Shown: positions 20,652 through 28,073 of the stretch, in pieces
Numbering within the stretch: the stretch's first letter is position 1
How the letters are laid out: each line of letters begins with the position of its first letter
Source: a virus
DNA length: 32,005 bases
Strand: one strand, 5' to 3'
IMG/VR virus record: IMGVR_UViG_3300021401_000027
Coordinates: 1 to 32,005 of that record
Notes under the pieces: generated by a model
Database searches by the model: none
What the model was told of the DNA's origin: nothing
The model's input: only the letters and a program-made list of their open reading frames with translations
Translations under genes and position numbers: made by a program

Positions 20652-22152
20652 AACTTGGTAATTCATTTAATTTCCATTTGTTGAGTATCTCTAAAGCAGT
20701 ACCTATAAAGCCGTCTTTGTCTTTGTAGTTATTACTATCTGCGACGGGCTCGATGGGTCGTTTGTCCCACCAGGACTTACCAATCGGACTTAGTTCAAAC
20801 TCAACTGTTAGCGGAACTATAATCCATTTCCAGTGAGCAGGAAGATCCATATTGATAATGCGCCGCACGATTGCATAGAAAGCATCAATCTCATCAATAG
20901 CAATGTCAGCAACCACGGAGTCATGCACTTGTCCCACCAACTTTGTTTTCATCTTCAAGCGGCGCAGCTCTTTTTGGAGCTGGATAATAAACCAAAGCAA
21001 ACAGTGAAACGCAGATCCCTGGACCGGATAGTTGATAACTTCGTTCTTGCGGAAGACTCCGCTAACATCAAAGCCCGTAAGAGTTTTGAAGCAGCCTTTC
21101 TTGAGATAGTCTTCGTACCATTTCTTCTTCCACTCCGTGTAGACACTGAAACGATTGTTCCAAAAGTCGTCCTCTACTTGCTCCACATGGTGTTGGAACG
21201 TGCCTTTGAGTGGATGTCTATCTTCGCCGCCTGGCTCCCAATCTCCTAGGCTCGTGATGCCTTTTTGTTTCAAGTGCTCGCGCAACGACGCACCATCCAC
21301 CACAAGCTTAGAACGATCGATTTCTTCCCATAAGGATTTAGCGCAGGACTGCCACCAGTCTCCATAGAACTCAGGAAACACAAATTTATTCTTTGCTGCA
21401 TGACGGATCTGTTTGCTGACTTGCGCCTTCTTCAGCTTGTATATTTGCATCGCCATGTCACGGTGCATATCTTTCGTGACGTCTGTAATATACTCAATCA
21501 TCACCGGGTCTTTGTGATAGCAAGCACCTACACATACCTCCGCCCCTTTGAAGTCAATTTCGCCTAGTACATGGCCTTCACTCGCTATAAATGAAGTCCG
21601 GATCAACTTTCCCATCTCTGCGTCACGTACCGGCTGGTTTTGAAAGTTAGGAGAGTCACACGAGCTTCTAAAAGTAACTACCAAATGGAGATTATAGACA
21701 GGATGACACCTATCTCCTACTACTTCGCGACGAATTCCTTTTAAGTAAGTGCCTTGCGCCTTCTGCAGTTTCTGATATTTGAGCCAGCCTCGCACACAGC
21801 CCAAGTCAATTACCTCGAGGTCCGCAATTTCAGTTGAAGGTCGCCCGCTCGCTGTTTTAGCTCGAGACTTGAAGCCCATGCCTCCTTTGTCTGTGGGACT
21901 AAATAAGATTTCACCAAGCTGCTCGCGGCTATCTAAATTCATCTTCACACCAAACCGCTTCTGCCACATCCGACCTATGTCGTGTGTACGCAGCTTGTCT
22001 CTCAATGCTTTTATCTTGATGTCAGACGACGCTATCGCTTTGTCAAGGTAGTCGACATCCACTCGAATCCCATCACTCTCCATTTGCGATAGCGCAAGGA
22101 TCCCTTCGTGGAAGAGTTCATATCCTGCATGAGTGGAGGGAGTCAAAATCAT
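20650..22152 (-). CDS. Family A DNA polymerase, polymerase domain only
   Basis: A 500-aa protein with only the polymerase half. Visible motifs: TFRSSCDSPNFQNQP (about 160-174), motif A GEIDFKGAEVCVGACYH with D200, the O-helix pattern R250...K254...YG, NYPVQGSAFH (374-383) and motif C QVHDSVVAD (HDS at 410-412, where classic PolI has HDE). The missing 3'-5' exonuclease is in the preceding gene, overlapping as ATGA, so both chains probably form one enzyme. Only ring-clamp and loader genes of bacterial type are nearby. The call is secure; the biological partner set is inferred. Confidence 0.94.
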   Translation of the reverse strand: MILTPSTHAGYELFHEGILALSQMESDGIRVDVDYLDKAIASSDIKIKALRDKLRTHDIGRMWQKRFGVKMNLDSREQLGEILFSPTDKGGMGFKSRAKTASGRPSTEIADLEVIDLGCVRGWLKYQKLQKAQGTYLKGIRREVVGDRCHPVYNLHLVVTFRSSCDSPNFQNQPVRDAEMGKLIRTSFIASEGHVLGEIDFKGAEVCVGACYHKDPVMIEYITDVTKDMHRDMAMQIYKLKKAQVSKQIRHAAKNKFVFPEFYGDWWQSCAKSLWEEIDRSKLVVDGASLREHLKQKGITSLGDWEPGGEDRHPLKGTFQHHVEQVEDDFWNNRFSVYTEWKKKWYEDYLKKGCFKTLTGFDVSGVFRKNEVINYPVQGSAFHCLLWFIIQLQKELRRLKMKTKLVGQVHDSVVADIAIDEIDAFYAIVRRIINMDLPAHWKWIIVPLTVEFELSPIGKSWWDKRPIEPVADSNNYKDKDGFIGTALEILNKWKLNELPS

Positions 22153-23351
22153 TTGCGGAACATCTTGTCTTGTCTCTTTGCTACTTTGTATTCGAGCAGC
22201 GCATCCATGGCGCAGTAGTGCAGGAGCTGGCGCAAGTCGATTTCACTTTTAGCTAGGTTCGTCTTTTTGTCTTTCACACCTTGCAAGAATTGTTTGATGT
22301 GATCATCGTAGGAAGGAACACCAAGCAGCGCGAAAGCTTGGAACTTCAAACCCGTAATTCCTTCCCTGTTGTCAAGACAGTGAGCCGCCAGCATAGTGTC
22401 CCATGCCCAATGCCTCACTCCTTTTCCAAAGAGGAATTTAGTAAACCTATTTTCATACTTCATGTTGGAAGCGATGAAATGGCAGTTGTCATTCCAAAGC
22501 AGCTCCTTGGTTGCTGAAATAGCTTCACCATGCCAGGGGTATGCGATGGTCTGCTGACCTTGCAGACAAACCGATGCGCAGATAACCTCTGCGCCCTCAT
22601 ATTCTGGCTTTAGCGAGGTGGCTTCGTAGTCAAAGGCTAGTTGACCCCCTCGGCGTGCAAACACTCGTAGAATCTCCGCTGCTTTGTTCGTGTCTATTAC
22701 CACTTCAACATCCTTTTCCCAATCAGGCACTGTTTCCCAAGGTCTCGCTTCGTGCGCAAAAGCTTTCTCGAGATGTGCTGCAAAGAATATGTCAAGAACC
22801 TCGTTGTGTTCACGCAACAAATAAGAAGGGTGGTAGGTGGGACAGATCCACGCATTCAGTTTCTGGCAGGGTATATTCCATCCGACCCAGCGTGACAGCT
22901 CGCCTACACTCTCTTTCCAGATTTCACCGATCACTGATTTAACTGCGGAGCCTCCTAGGAGAATAATCACTCGCGGCTTTAGTTCGCGGATGGCGCGCAT
23001 CACATTCGGGCGGCAGTATTCAATGGCTTTAGGGTCACTTATTTTGTTGTCAGGCGGACGACAGATTAGTGCGTTGGTGACCCAGCAATCTTTGTCAAAG
23101 TCAACTCCGATGGCTTTCAGCGTTGTGCGCAGCAAGTCACCCGCTTTCCCAACAAACGGCCTTCCGCGTTCGTCCTCGTTAGCTCCGGGAGCCTCACCAA
23201 TAACTAAAACTCCTTTTCGTCCTTCACCATAGACAGGCATCTTGGGACTTTTGCATGTTTTGGACAAACCACAAACACCACAACGAGGCAAAAGTGAAGG
23301 CGTGGCTGTGGGTTTTAAAACAGCCGAGGCAGGGAAAAAGCCGCGACTCAT
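22149..23351 (-). CDS. Family 4 uracil-DNA glycosylase fused to 3'-5' exonuclease
   Basis: A 400-aa two-domain protein. Residues ~20-200 are a family 4 UDG: the four iron-sulfur cysteines sit in CGVC (24, 27), ICRPP (97) and YCRPN (113), the active-site segment is GEAPGANEDERGRPF (52-66), and PTYHPSYLLR contains H174. Residues ~210-400 form a DEDD-type exonuclease: FDYEA (D241, E243), SNMKYENRF (position 300 is Glu where many members have Asp), DTMLAAHCLD and YCAMD (379-383). It starts four bases after the sliding-clamp stop and overlaps the polymerase gene by ATGA. Proofreading plus removal of U from DNA in one protein is the natural reading. Confidence 0.92.
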   Translation of the reverse strand: MSRGFFPASAVLKPTATPSLLPRCGVCGLSKTCKSPKMPVYGEGRKGVLVIGEAPGANEDERGRPFVGKAGDLLRTTLKAIGVDFDKDCWVTNALICRPPDNKISDPKAIEYCRPNVMRAIRELKPRVIILLGGSAVKSVIGEIWKESVGELSRWVGWNIPCQKLNAWICPTYHPSYLLREHNEVLDIFFAAHLEKAFAHEARPWETVPDWEKDVEVVIDTNKAAEILRVFARRGGQLAFDYEATSLKPEYEGAEVICASVCLQGQQTIAYPWHGEAISATKELLWNDNCHFIASNMKYENRFTKFLFGKGVRHWAWDTMLAAHCLDNREGITGLKFQAFALLGVPSYDDHIKQFLQGVKDKKTNLAKSEIDLRQLLHYCAMDALLEYKVAKRQDKMFRK

Positions 23352-23354
23352 GTC

Positions 23355-24365
23355 TTATTCTTTGACAGGAGCGAGGCAGGCGATGAAAATCCACTTACCG
23401 CCGTTGACTCTTAATCGACCCTCGGTGATTTCAGCCTCATTAAAGTTCTTGGTGATTTCAATAAGCATGAGCGGAGCAATCATGAACGCGAGTGCGGGAC
23501 CTGTATATTTTAGTTCTTTGCGTTCTTTGTACCAGCCGCTTGCTCCTGTGCCTGTGATGCGCAGCTTTCCCGGGCGCAGCTCGACTAACACTTGCGCCTT
23601 GTCGTCGTTCTCTTGCGCGAATACTGCCGCCTTGTCAGCAGCATCGCCTAAGCCTTTCGGCAAGTGGATAGGCTGTCCTTTCACTTTGAGTAGCGCGGAA
23701 AGGTCGTGGTAGTTCTCAATGAAACGACGACAGGAAAGCATCAGCCCTGCCGGGTTCTTGAAATGGATCCAAGTATCCGTTTCACAGAACTGAGTCATCC
23801 CAAGAAGCGCCACGTGCTTGATCGAATCACGCCGCACAAGGATGTCCTGTTTGATTTCCGTCGCTACTTTGACGCGAGTCATTTTAGAGTTGTCACACGC
23901 CTCCACATAGGTCGGAGTGATGTGGATGCACGTCAGCGCAAATTGGGATTCATCACTCGAGGCGCAATGCTGCACGAGATCAATCGCCTCCTTAAAGGAT
24001 TCGTCCAGCGCAAGCCACTTGCCGGGCTTCTCGACTCCCGAGATCGGAAGCTGGATTTCGGCTTCACAAGTGACACCGCATTCGCGCTTGGTGCCGATAA
24101 TCTTGATTTCACCCTCACCTGCTTGGATTTCAAGCTCCTCTTCAGGCAGCTTGCGCAGAATCGAAAGCAGCGCAGCAGAACGCACCGCGCCTTCAATGCC
24201 GATGTCACATTCTTGTGTGCAAGCAATTTCGTCGTTGAACGTGATCACTTTTCCGTCTTTGAAAACATAGCACGAGCTTTGCTCGATGATCTCTCGACTA
24301 GAGAGACCCGCTTGAACGGATTCAAGCTGAAGGAGAAACTTTTCGCGGTTTATGGTTTTGCTCAT
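23355..24365 (-). CDS. DNA polymerase sliding clamp (DnaN-like)
   Basis: A 336-aa, beta-clamp-sized protein with three domains of similar length (about 110 residues each), a negatively charged middle and a C-terminus ending FIACLAPVKE. Representative stretches: INREKFLLQLESVQAGLSSR, VRSAALLSILRKLPEEELEI and VEACDNSKMTRVKVA, the last resembling clamp domain-2 sequence. The start (24365) was chosen because MSKTINREKF fits clamp N-termini and the leader CCTACCACAAAC fits other genes here. It overlaps the preceding small gene by 44 bases. The three-domain fold is inferred from sequence pattern. Confidence 0.85.
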   Translation of the reverse strand: MSKTINREKFLLQLESVQAGLSSREIIEQSSCYVFKDGKVITFNDEIACTQECDIGIEGAVRSAALLSILRKLPEEELEIQAGEGEIKIIGTKRECGVTCEAEIQLPISGVEKPGKWLALDESFKEAIDLVQHCASSDESQFALTCIHITPTYVEACDNSKMTRVKVATEIKQDILVRRDSIKHVALLGMTQFCETDTWIHFKNPAGLMLSCRRFIENYHDLSALLKVKGQPIHLPKGLGDAADKAAVFAQENDDKAQVLVELRPGKLRITGTGASGWYKERKELKYTGPALAFMIAPLMLIEITKNFNEAEITEGRLRVNGGKWIFIACLAPVKE

Positions 24366-24579
24366 GTTTGTGGTAGGTTCTGAATCGTTGCCAGGCGGTG
24401 CTGCCTTTAGTATTGGTTTTAAGATCGTAGAAGGAAAGCATGATGAACGGATTGTGCTCTTGGATGAGACGCTCCGGGAATACGCCCGCCCCACTCACAC
24501 CTGAAAAGAAAATGCGCGTGTGATCTCCTTCCTCCTTAGGCAAAGGAAGCTTCGGGAGCTTGGGAATAGATTCGTTCAT
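24322..24579 (-). CDS. Small protein resembling N-terminal part of a DpdA barrel, 85 aa
   Basis: After a Lys/Pro/Leu-rich start (MNESIPKLPKLPLPKEEG), the core TRIFFSGVSGAGVFPERLIQ and NPFIMLSFYDLKTNTKGSTA looks like a first beta strand, helix and second strand (IFFSG...; ..IMLSFYDLK), as seen at the start of phage DpdA-like barrels. The adjacent dpdA gene begins directly at what would be the next strand (SLFIDSGAHS). The ATG shares one base with the dpdA stop (TGATG). I infer that it supplies the missing N-terminal unit of the enzyme as a separate chain. A stand-alone small protein is the alternative. Confidence 0.5.
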   Translation of the reverse strand: MNESIPKLPKLPLPKEEGDHTRIFFSGVSGAGVFPERLIQEHNPFIMLSFYDLKTNTKGSTAWQRFRTYHKHEQNHKPRKVSPSA

Positions 24580-25529
24580 CAGTGGACGAGGCCGAAGCCT
24601 TTGTCAGGATTAGTATATTGGAAAGGGCGAGGGTACGGAAGCGACTGCGCGAACAATTGAAAGTACACTACATTCGCACGAGCGCGGGCTTCATAACAAC
24701 TCGTCACGCCCCACACGTCTTTTGTCCCTAAGGGCGTACCGATACGGTCCAGCCACTCCTCCACAATCCTGCGCGTGTCTTTGGTGAGATTGAGAACGTG
24801 TCCATTCTTATCATGGATCGTTGTGCTCTCTTGGCTGACTCCGATGATGTAAGGCGGCTCAGTGAAAACGTACTGACCTTTCCGCTTGTGCGGAATGAGA
24901 ATACGTCCGTAGGCAGCAATCTTGATCCAAGAGGCTGAGTCAACCGACCACCAAGGATAGCGAAGCAATAGCTCCCAGCTTGTCATCGCAAATCCGTGCG
25001 TTCGCACAAGTGGCAGCTTGTGCGGAGCGGGACAGAGGAAATGAAATACTTTGTCAGCCCAGGGCAAAAAGGAACTTTTCGTGATGCCTTGTCCCAATCC
25101 GCCGATGCCTATAAATGTGTGGCCGCGTTCAATATACTTGGCAAACCATTTCAGCTCCGAGTGGCAATGGATAACAGGCAAGGGCTTCAATCCATACTCT
25201 TCTTCGAGCAGCATCGTAATCTCCCAAGTCTTTTCGGGATTGTAGATGGCGTCAAGGGTAACGTAGTAATCTACCGCGTGCTTGTAATGTTGGATGAAAG
25301 AGGCATAGGATTCAAGGAACTTGCGGAACTCGGATCCTTTTTTAAGGTCGAAGAACTTGTACTTATCTGTCAAGCTCAGCGCATCCTTGCGCTTATTGTC
25401 CGTGTCTGCTTCCTTGTTGTACAGCGAATGCGCACCGCTGTCAATGAACAGACTTCCGATGCGTGTAGGAATTCCCTCGCCTCGAAACTTCGGCTTGGGT
25501 CCTAGCTTCTCTTTCTTCTCCTTGATCAT
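24579..25529 (-). CDS. dpdA: DpdA-like DNA transglycosylase (7-deazaguanine insertion)
   Basis: DpdA is the TGT-related enzyme that exchanges guanine in DNA for a 7-deazaguanine. The 316-aa protein shows the family strands and loops: SLFIDSGAHS (D30), DYYVTLDAIYNPEKTW (D93), PLPVIHCHSELKWFAKY, FIGIGGLGQG (139-148) and RTHGFAMTSWELLLRYPWWS with SVDSASW (D197, candidate nucleophile). It lies between folE and the sliding clamp, inside the biosynthetic cluster. The usual N-terminal strand/helix unit is not obvious at its start and may be in the next gene. A tRNA-type TGT is less likely by context. Confidence 0.8.
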   Translation of the reverse strand: MIKEKKEKLGPKPKFRGEGIPTRIGSLFIDSGAHSLYNKEADTDNKRKDALSLTDKYKFFDLKKGSEFRKFLESYASFIQHYKHAVDYYVTLDAIYNPEKTWEITMLLEEEYGLKPLPVIHCHSELKWFAKYIERGHTFIGIGGLGQGITKSSFLPWADKVFHFLCPAPHKLPLVRTHGFAMTSWELLLRYPWWSVDSASWIKIAAYGRILIPHKRKGQYVFTEPPYIIGVSQESTTIHDKNGHVLNLTKDTRRIVEEWLDRIGTPLGTKDVWGVTSCYEARARANVVYFQLFAQSLPYPRPFQYTNPDKGFGLVH

Positions 25530-26098
25530 TTGAGCAGAGAAATGAATTCAGCTCGCGTCTCAGGCTCGTCTTTGAACGCCCCGCGCAGAGCCATCGTGGT
25601 CGTTTCAATGTTATACCGACAGATGCCTCGAGACTCCATGCAAAGGTGACGAGCGCGAACAAACACACCTACACCCAGCGGCTTCAAGTGTTCTTGGATA
25701 GCATCTGCTATTTCTTTAGTCAGGCGCTCTTGTACCTGCAGACGGTGCGCAAAGATGTCAACAAGACGCGAAAGCTTGCTCAGCCCGACAACCTTGCCGC
25801 TGGGTATATACGCGAGCGACACGGTGCCAAAGAACGGCGCTAAATGGTGTTCACAGTGTGAATGGAATGGAATGCCGTGTTGGCAAATCATTTGATCATA
25901 CCCCTCGCCACCGTCCTCAAATACTTTGAACACAGAAGCGACGTCTTTGTGGTAGCCTTCTGTCCAATGCTTCCACGCACGGCAGACCCGTGCAGGTGTT
26001 TCGCGCAAGCCCTCGCGCTGCACATCAGGAGCCAGCATAGACAACATGCTAGCAACTCGTTCTTCAAATGGCTTGCTGCCTTCAGAAATGTCTTCCAT
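25526..26098 (-). CDS. folE: GTP cyclohydrolase I
   Basis: FolE makes dihydroneopterin triphosphate from GTP, the first step of 7-deazaguanine synthesis. The 190-aa protein has the zinc motif HSHCEHHLAPFFG (C82, H85) and RARHLCMESRG with C153, plus SKLSRLVDIFAHRLQVQE typical of the active-site region. It is the third gene of a compact queD-queE-folE-dpdA series: it starts two bases after queE and ends in an ATGA overlap with dpdA. Nothing suggests loss of activity. Confidence 0.96.
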   Translation of the reverse strand: MEDISEGSKPFEERVASMLSMLAPDVQREGLRETPARVCRAWKHWTEGYHKDVASVFKVFEDGGEGYDQMICQHGIPFHSHCEHHLAPFFGTVSLAYIPSGKVVGLSKLSRLVDIFAHRLQVQERLTKEIADAIQEHLKPLGVGVFVRARHLCMESRGICRYNIETTTMALRGAFKDEPETRAEFISLLK

Positions 26099-26099
26099 A

Positions 26100-26801
26100 T
26101 TAGTAACCTAGTTCAGGATTGCCGCCTAGAGGCGCGAGTGGTTGCGTTCTATTATCGAGAGCATCAGCACGAAAGAGTTTGTGGAGTTGATATCCCGCTC
26201 TCCAAGGATCTCCTGTAAATTTGACTTGGTGTGTTATGGCTTTTAGAATAGCAGGATCGTTTCGTTTCGACCACTCAGGATGTAGCCATATAGTTGCTCT
26301 TTTATCCATCCATGCTCCGTTTAACTCGAAAAACAACTTCTCATTCCAATAAGGAATATCAGCCGGTTCTTCAATAATCAATTTGAATTCATTTGCTGCA
26401 CGAACTACAGACTCTAGGGCGGGCTTAGCCCATTTGTCTTTAGGGGATACTGTAATCCATTGAAAAGTTCCTTGAAGGGGATATGCTCCGCTTGTTTCAA
26501 TGTGGAGGGGGATTCCTTTCAGCTCAGCACACACACTCAAAGTTTTAAGATTATGAATAGCGGGCTCCCCTCCTGTCAGAACTATAAACTTGGATTTTGA
26601 GGCTGCGGCTTCATTCACCAATTCAACTTCATTCATCCTCAAAATCTTATCGGGGATATAGTTGGGGTGCCATGTGCCTGCCGAATCACACCAAGGACAA
26701 TGTTGTGGGCATCCAAATGTCCGAATAAAGAATGCTGAGCGTCCCATGTGAATTCCTTCCCCTTGGAAAGAATGGAATCGTTCTGAGATCGGAAGACTCA
26801 T
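26100..26801 (-). CDS. queE: 7-carboxy-7-deazaguanine synthase QueE (radical SAM)
   Basis: QueE converts carboxy-tetrahydropterin to 7-carboxy-7-deazaguanine with a 4Fe-4S cluster and S-adenosylmethionine. The 233-aa protein has SERFHSFQGEGIHMGRSAFF near its N-terminus and the cluster motif RTFGCPQHCPWCD (C31, C35, C38, i.e. CxxxCxxC), followed by the SAM-binding region VLTGGEPAIHN. The start overlaps queD by ATGA. The cluster order and intact motifs indicate a working enzyme. Confidence 0.95.
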   Translation of the reverse strand: MSLPISERFHSFQGEGIHMGRSAFFIRTFGCPQHCPWCDSAGTWHPNYIPDKILRMNEVELVNEAAASKSKFIVLTGGEPAIHNLKTLSVCAELKGIPLHIETSGAYPLQGTFQWITVSPKDKWAKPALESVVRAANEFKLIIEEPADIPYWNEKLFFELNGAWMDKRATIWLHPEWSKRNDPAILKAITHQVKFTGDPWRAGYQLHKLFRADALDNRTQPLAPLGGNPELGY

Positions 26802-27253
26802 GCTTGGATGGAAAAGGTTGCGGAGTTGCGGCTATCTTCGTAAACAGTAACCTTGCAAACTTCCACGAACCGTTTCCCATGCCGGATATTATCTTTGAAG
26901 AAAAAAGTAAGATTGACTTGCTCCAACAGCCACTTCGCAAGCCCCTCAGCGCCGCAGTTCGGCACCACAACAATGGCAGCGAGCTTGGGTTCGCTCAACT
27001 GCGTTTTGAAAAAGGACAGCAAAGGATCCCCTTCATTGAGAACAAGTGTGTGGTCGAACAAGGCAGTAAGCCAATTCTTCAAATCCTTGAGCTTGCCGAA
27101 GTCGACCACGAAGCCATTGTCGTCAAGCTCGACGCAACGGAACGTGAATTTAAAATCCCAATTATGTCCATGGATCAAAGCACAGTGTCCATCGTGACTG
27201 TGCTGGCGATGAGCGAACGGAAATTCTTTGTATTTTTTTGAGCAAGTTATCAT
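26798..27253 (-). CDS. queD: 6-carboxy-5,6,7,8-tetrahydropterin synthase QueD
   Basis: QueD turns dihydroneopterin triphosphate into 6-carboxytetrahydropterin. The 151-aa protein contains the zinc and catalytic region FAHRQHSHDGHCALIHGHNW, with C24 and the HGH pair at 28-30, and VDFGKLKDLKNWL followed by LDHT-like FDHTLVLN. It is the first gene of the queD-queE-folE-dpdA series, starting about ten bases after a terminator, so it probably needs its own promoter or read-through. No Shine-Dalgarno is seen. Confidence 0.95.
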   Translation of the reverse strand: MITCSKKYKEFPFAHRQHSHDGHCALIHGHNWDFKFTFRCVELDDNGFVVDFGKLKDLKNWLTALFDHTLVLNEGDPLLSFFKTQLSEPKLAAIVVVPNCGAEGLAKWLLEQVNLTFFFKDNIRHGKRFVEVCKVTVYEDSRNSATFSIQA

Positions 27254-27260
27254 AGTAGGA

Positions 27261-27292
27261 AAATAAAAAAGGCTGCATTGTTAGTGCAGCCT
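27261..27292 (-). terminator. Rho-independent terminator
   Basis: Perfect 8-bp stem AGGCTGCA / TGCAGCCT with a 7-base loop (CTAACAA), then TTTTTTATTTT on the minus strand. It lies directly after the 206-aa gene and separates it from queD. Confidence 0.9.
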
Positions 27293-27317
27293 ATAATCGC
27301 AAGGACAAACGAAGAGC

Positions 27318-27938
27318 TTATTTCTTGAGAGCCCAACCGTCCGCCGTTTTGACAACGACCTTGTCAACGGAGCTGAGCTTCCAGAGACGCTCCTGCACCG
27401 TGGACTTGAGGCATTTGGACTTCTTGACGATCTCGTCAGTGGTCTGAGGCGTCTTGAGGAGCGCAGCGTTGATGGCGGCAGCGCCGCTACCGATGCGCGA
27501 ACCGAACTTGTCCTTGCCTTCGCCCGTCGAGGGCTTTGCAGCGGGCTTGCTCGCTTTGGCAGCGGGCTTTGCAGCCGGAGCCGGCTTGCCTTTGGCGGGC
27601 TTGGCCGGAGCTTCCTCTTCTTCCTCAGCAGCGGGAGCGGCCTTGGAGGACTTGGTAGGCTTTGCGGCGGGCTTCTCTTCAGCCTCTTCCTCGTCGCCTT
27701 CGTCGATGGTGACGGAGCCACCTTCTTCGAGTTCGGCAGTGATGGATTTGAACAAGCCGCGGATTTTCTTGTCCTCGATGTCTTCGGGCTTGGTGATTTT
27801 CTTAGCCTTTTCAGGATCAGCGAGCATGGCGCCGAGCTTGGTGAACTTAACATTGAAACGCTCAGCGGACCATTTGTCGCAGTCCTCAAAATTGAGGGCG
27901 GCAAAGAGCGCGACGGCGTTGGCGAGTGTGATTTTCAT
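27318..27938 (-). CDS. Ala/Lys/Pro/Glu-rich protein with winged-helix C-terminus, 206 aa
   Basis: The N-terminal ~60 residues (MKITLANAVALFAALNFEDC, FNVKFTKLGAMLADPEKAKK) look like a small folded domain. Residues ~75-140 are a low-complexity linker of KPAAKP, EEEEEAPA and KPAPAAK units. The last ~60 residues (SGAAAINAALLKTPQTTDEI, VKKSKCLKSTVQERLWKLSS) read as a winged-helix DNA-binding domain ending in VVVKTADGWALKK. It is probably abundant or chromatin-like, but this is inference. It is monocistronic between a long gap and a strong terminator. Confidence 0.65.
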   Translation of the reverse strand: MKITLANAVALFAALNFEDCDKWSAERFNVKFTKLGAMLADPEKAKKITKPEDIEDKKIRGLFKSITAELEEGGSVTIDEGDEEEAEEKPAAKPTKSSKAAPAAEEEEEAPAKPAKGKPAPAAKPAAKASKPAAKPSTGEGKDKFGSRIGSGAAAINAALLKTPQTTDEIVKKSKCLKSTVQERLWKLSSVDKVVVKTADGWALKK

Positions 27939-27986
27939 GACTGTGTGTTTTTGTTTTGTGGTTGGTTGATACTTACTGTGACAGGG

Positions 27987-27995
27987 TATTATCGT
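27987..27995 (-). promoter_or_regulatory. ACGATAATA motif upstream of the 206-aa gene
   Basis: The motif lies 49 bases upstream of ATG 27938 in a real gap, downstream of the shared element at 28013-28049. This is the best candidate for a -10 element among all copies, because there is space for a leader. Confidence 0.45.
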
Positions 27996-28012
27996 ATGGA
28001 GTTACCATCCGT

Positions 28013-28049
28013 CCGCAAGCTTTTTCCACACGGATTTCTAACATTTTTA
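28013..28049 (-). promoter_or_regulatory. Shared upstream element, copy A
   Basis: On the minus strand TAAAAATGTTAGAA (28049-28036), GTGGAA (28029-28024) and GCTTGCGG (28020-28013) lie in the gap before the 206-aa gene. The same blocks occur at 14765-14799, with spacing differing by about 2 bases. Confidence 0.5.
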
Positions 28050-28073
28050 TCACGTGGAGCTAGTAAGGACTTA

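Noticed and set aside
22149-23351. Loss of proofreading because Exo II has Glu (NMKYE) in place of Asp
   Set aside because: Glu at this position seems tolerated in phage PolA-type exonucleases, and the other acidic residues are intact.
26150-26158. Another CGATAATA match near 26.15 kb
   Set aside because: It lies inside the queE coding sequence (Asp-Asn-Arg codons) and not near a start; counted as chance.
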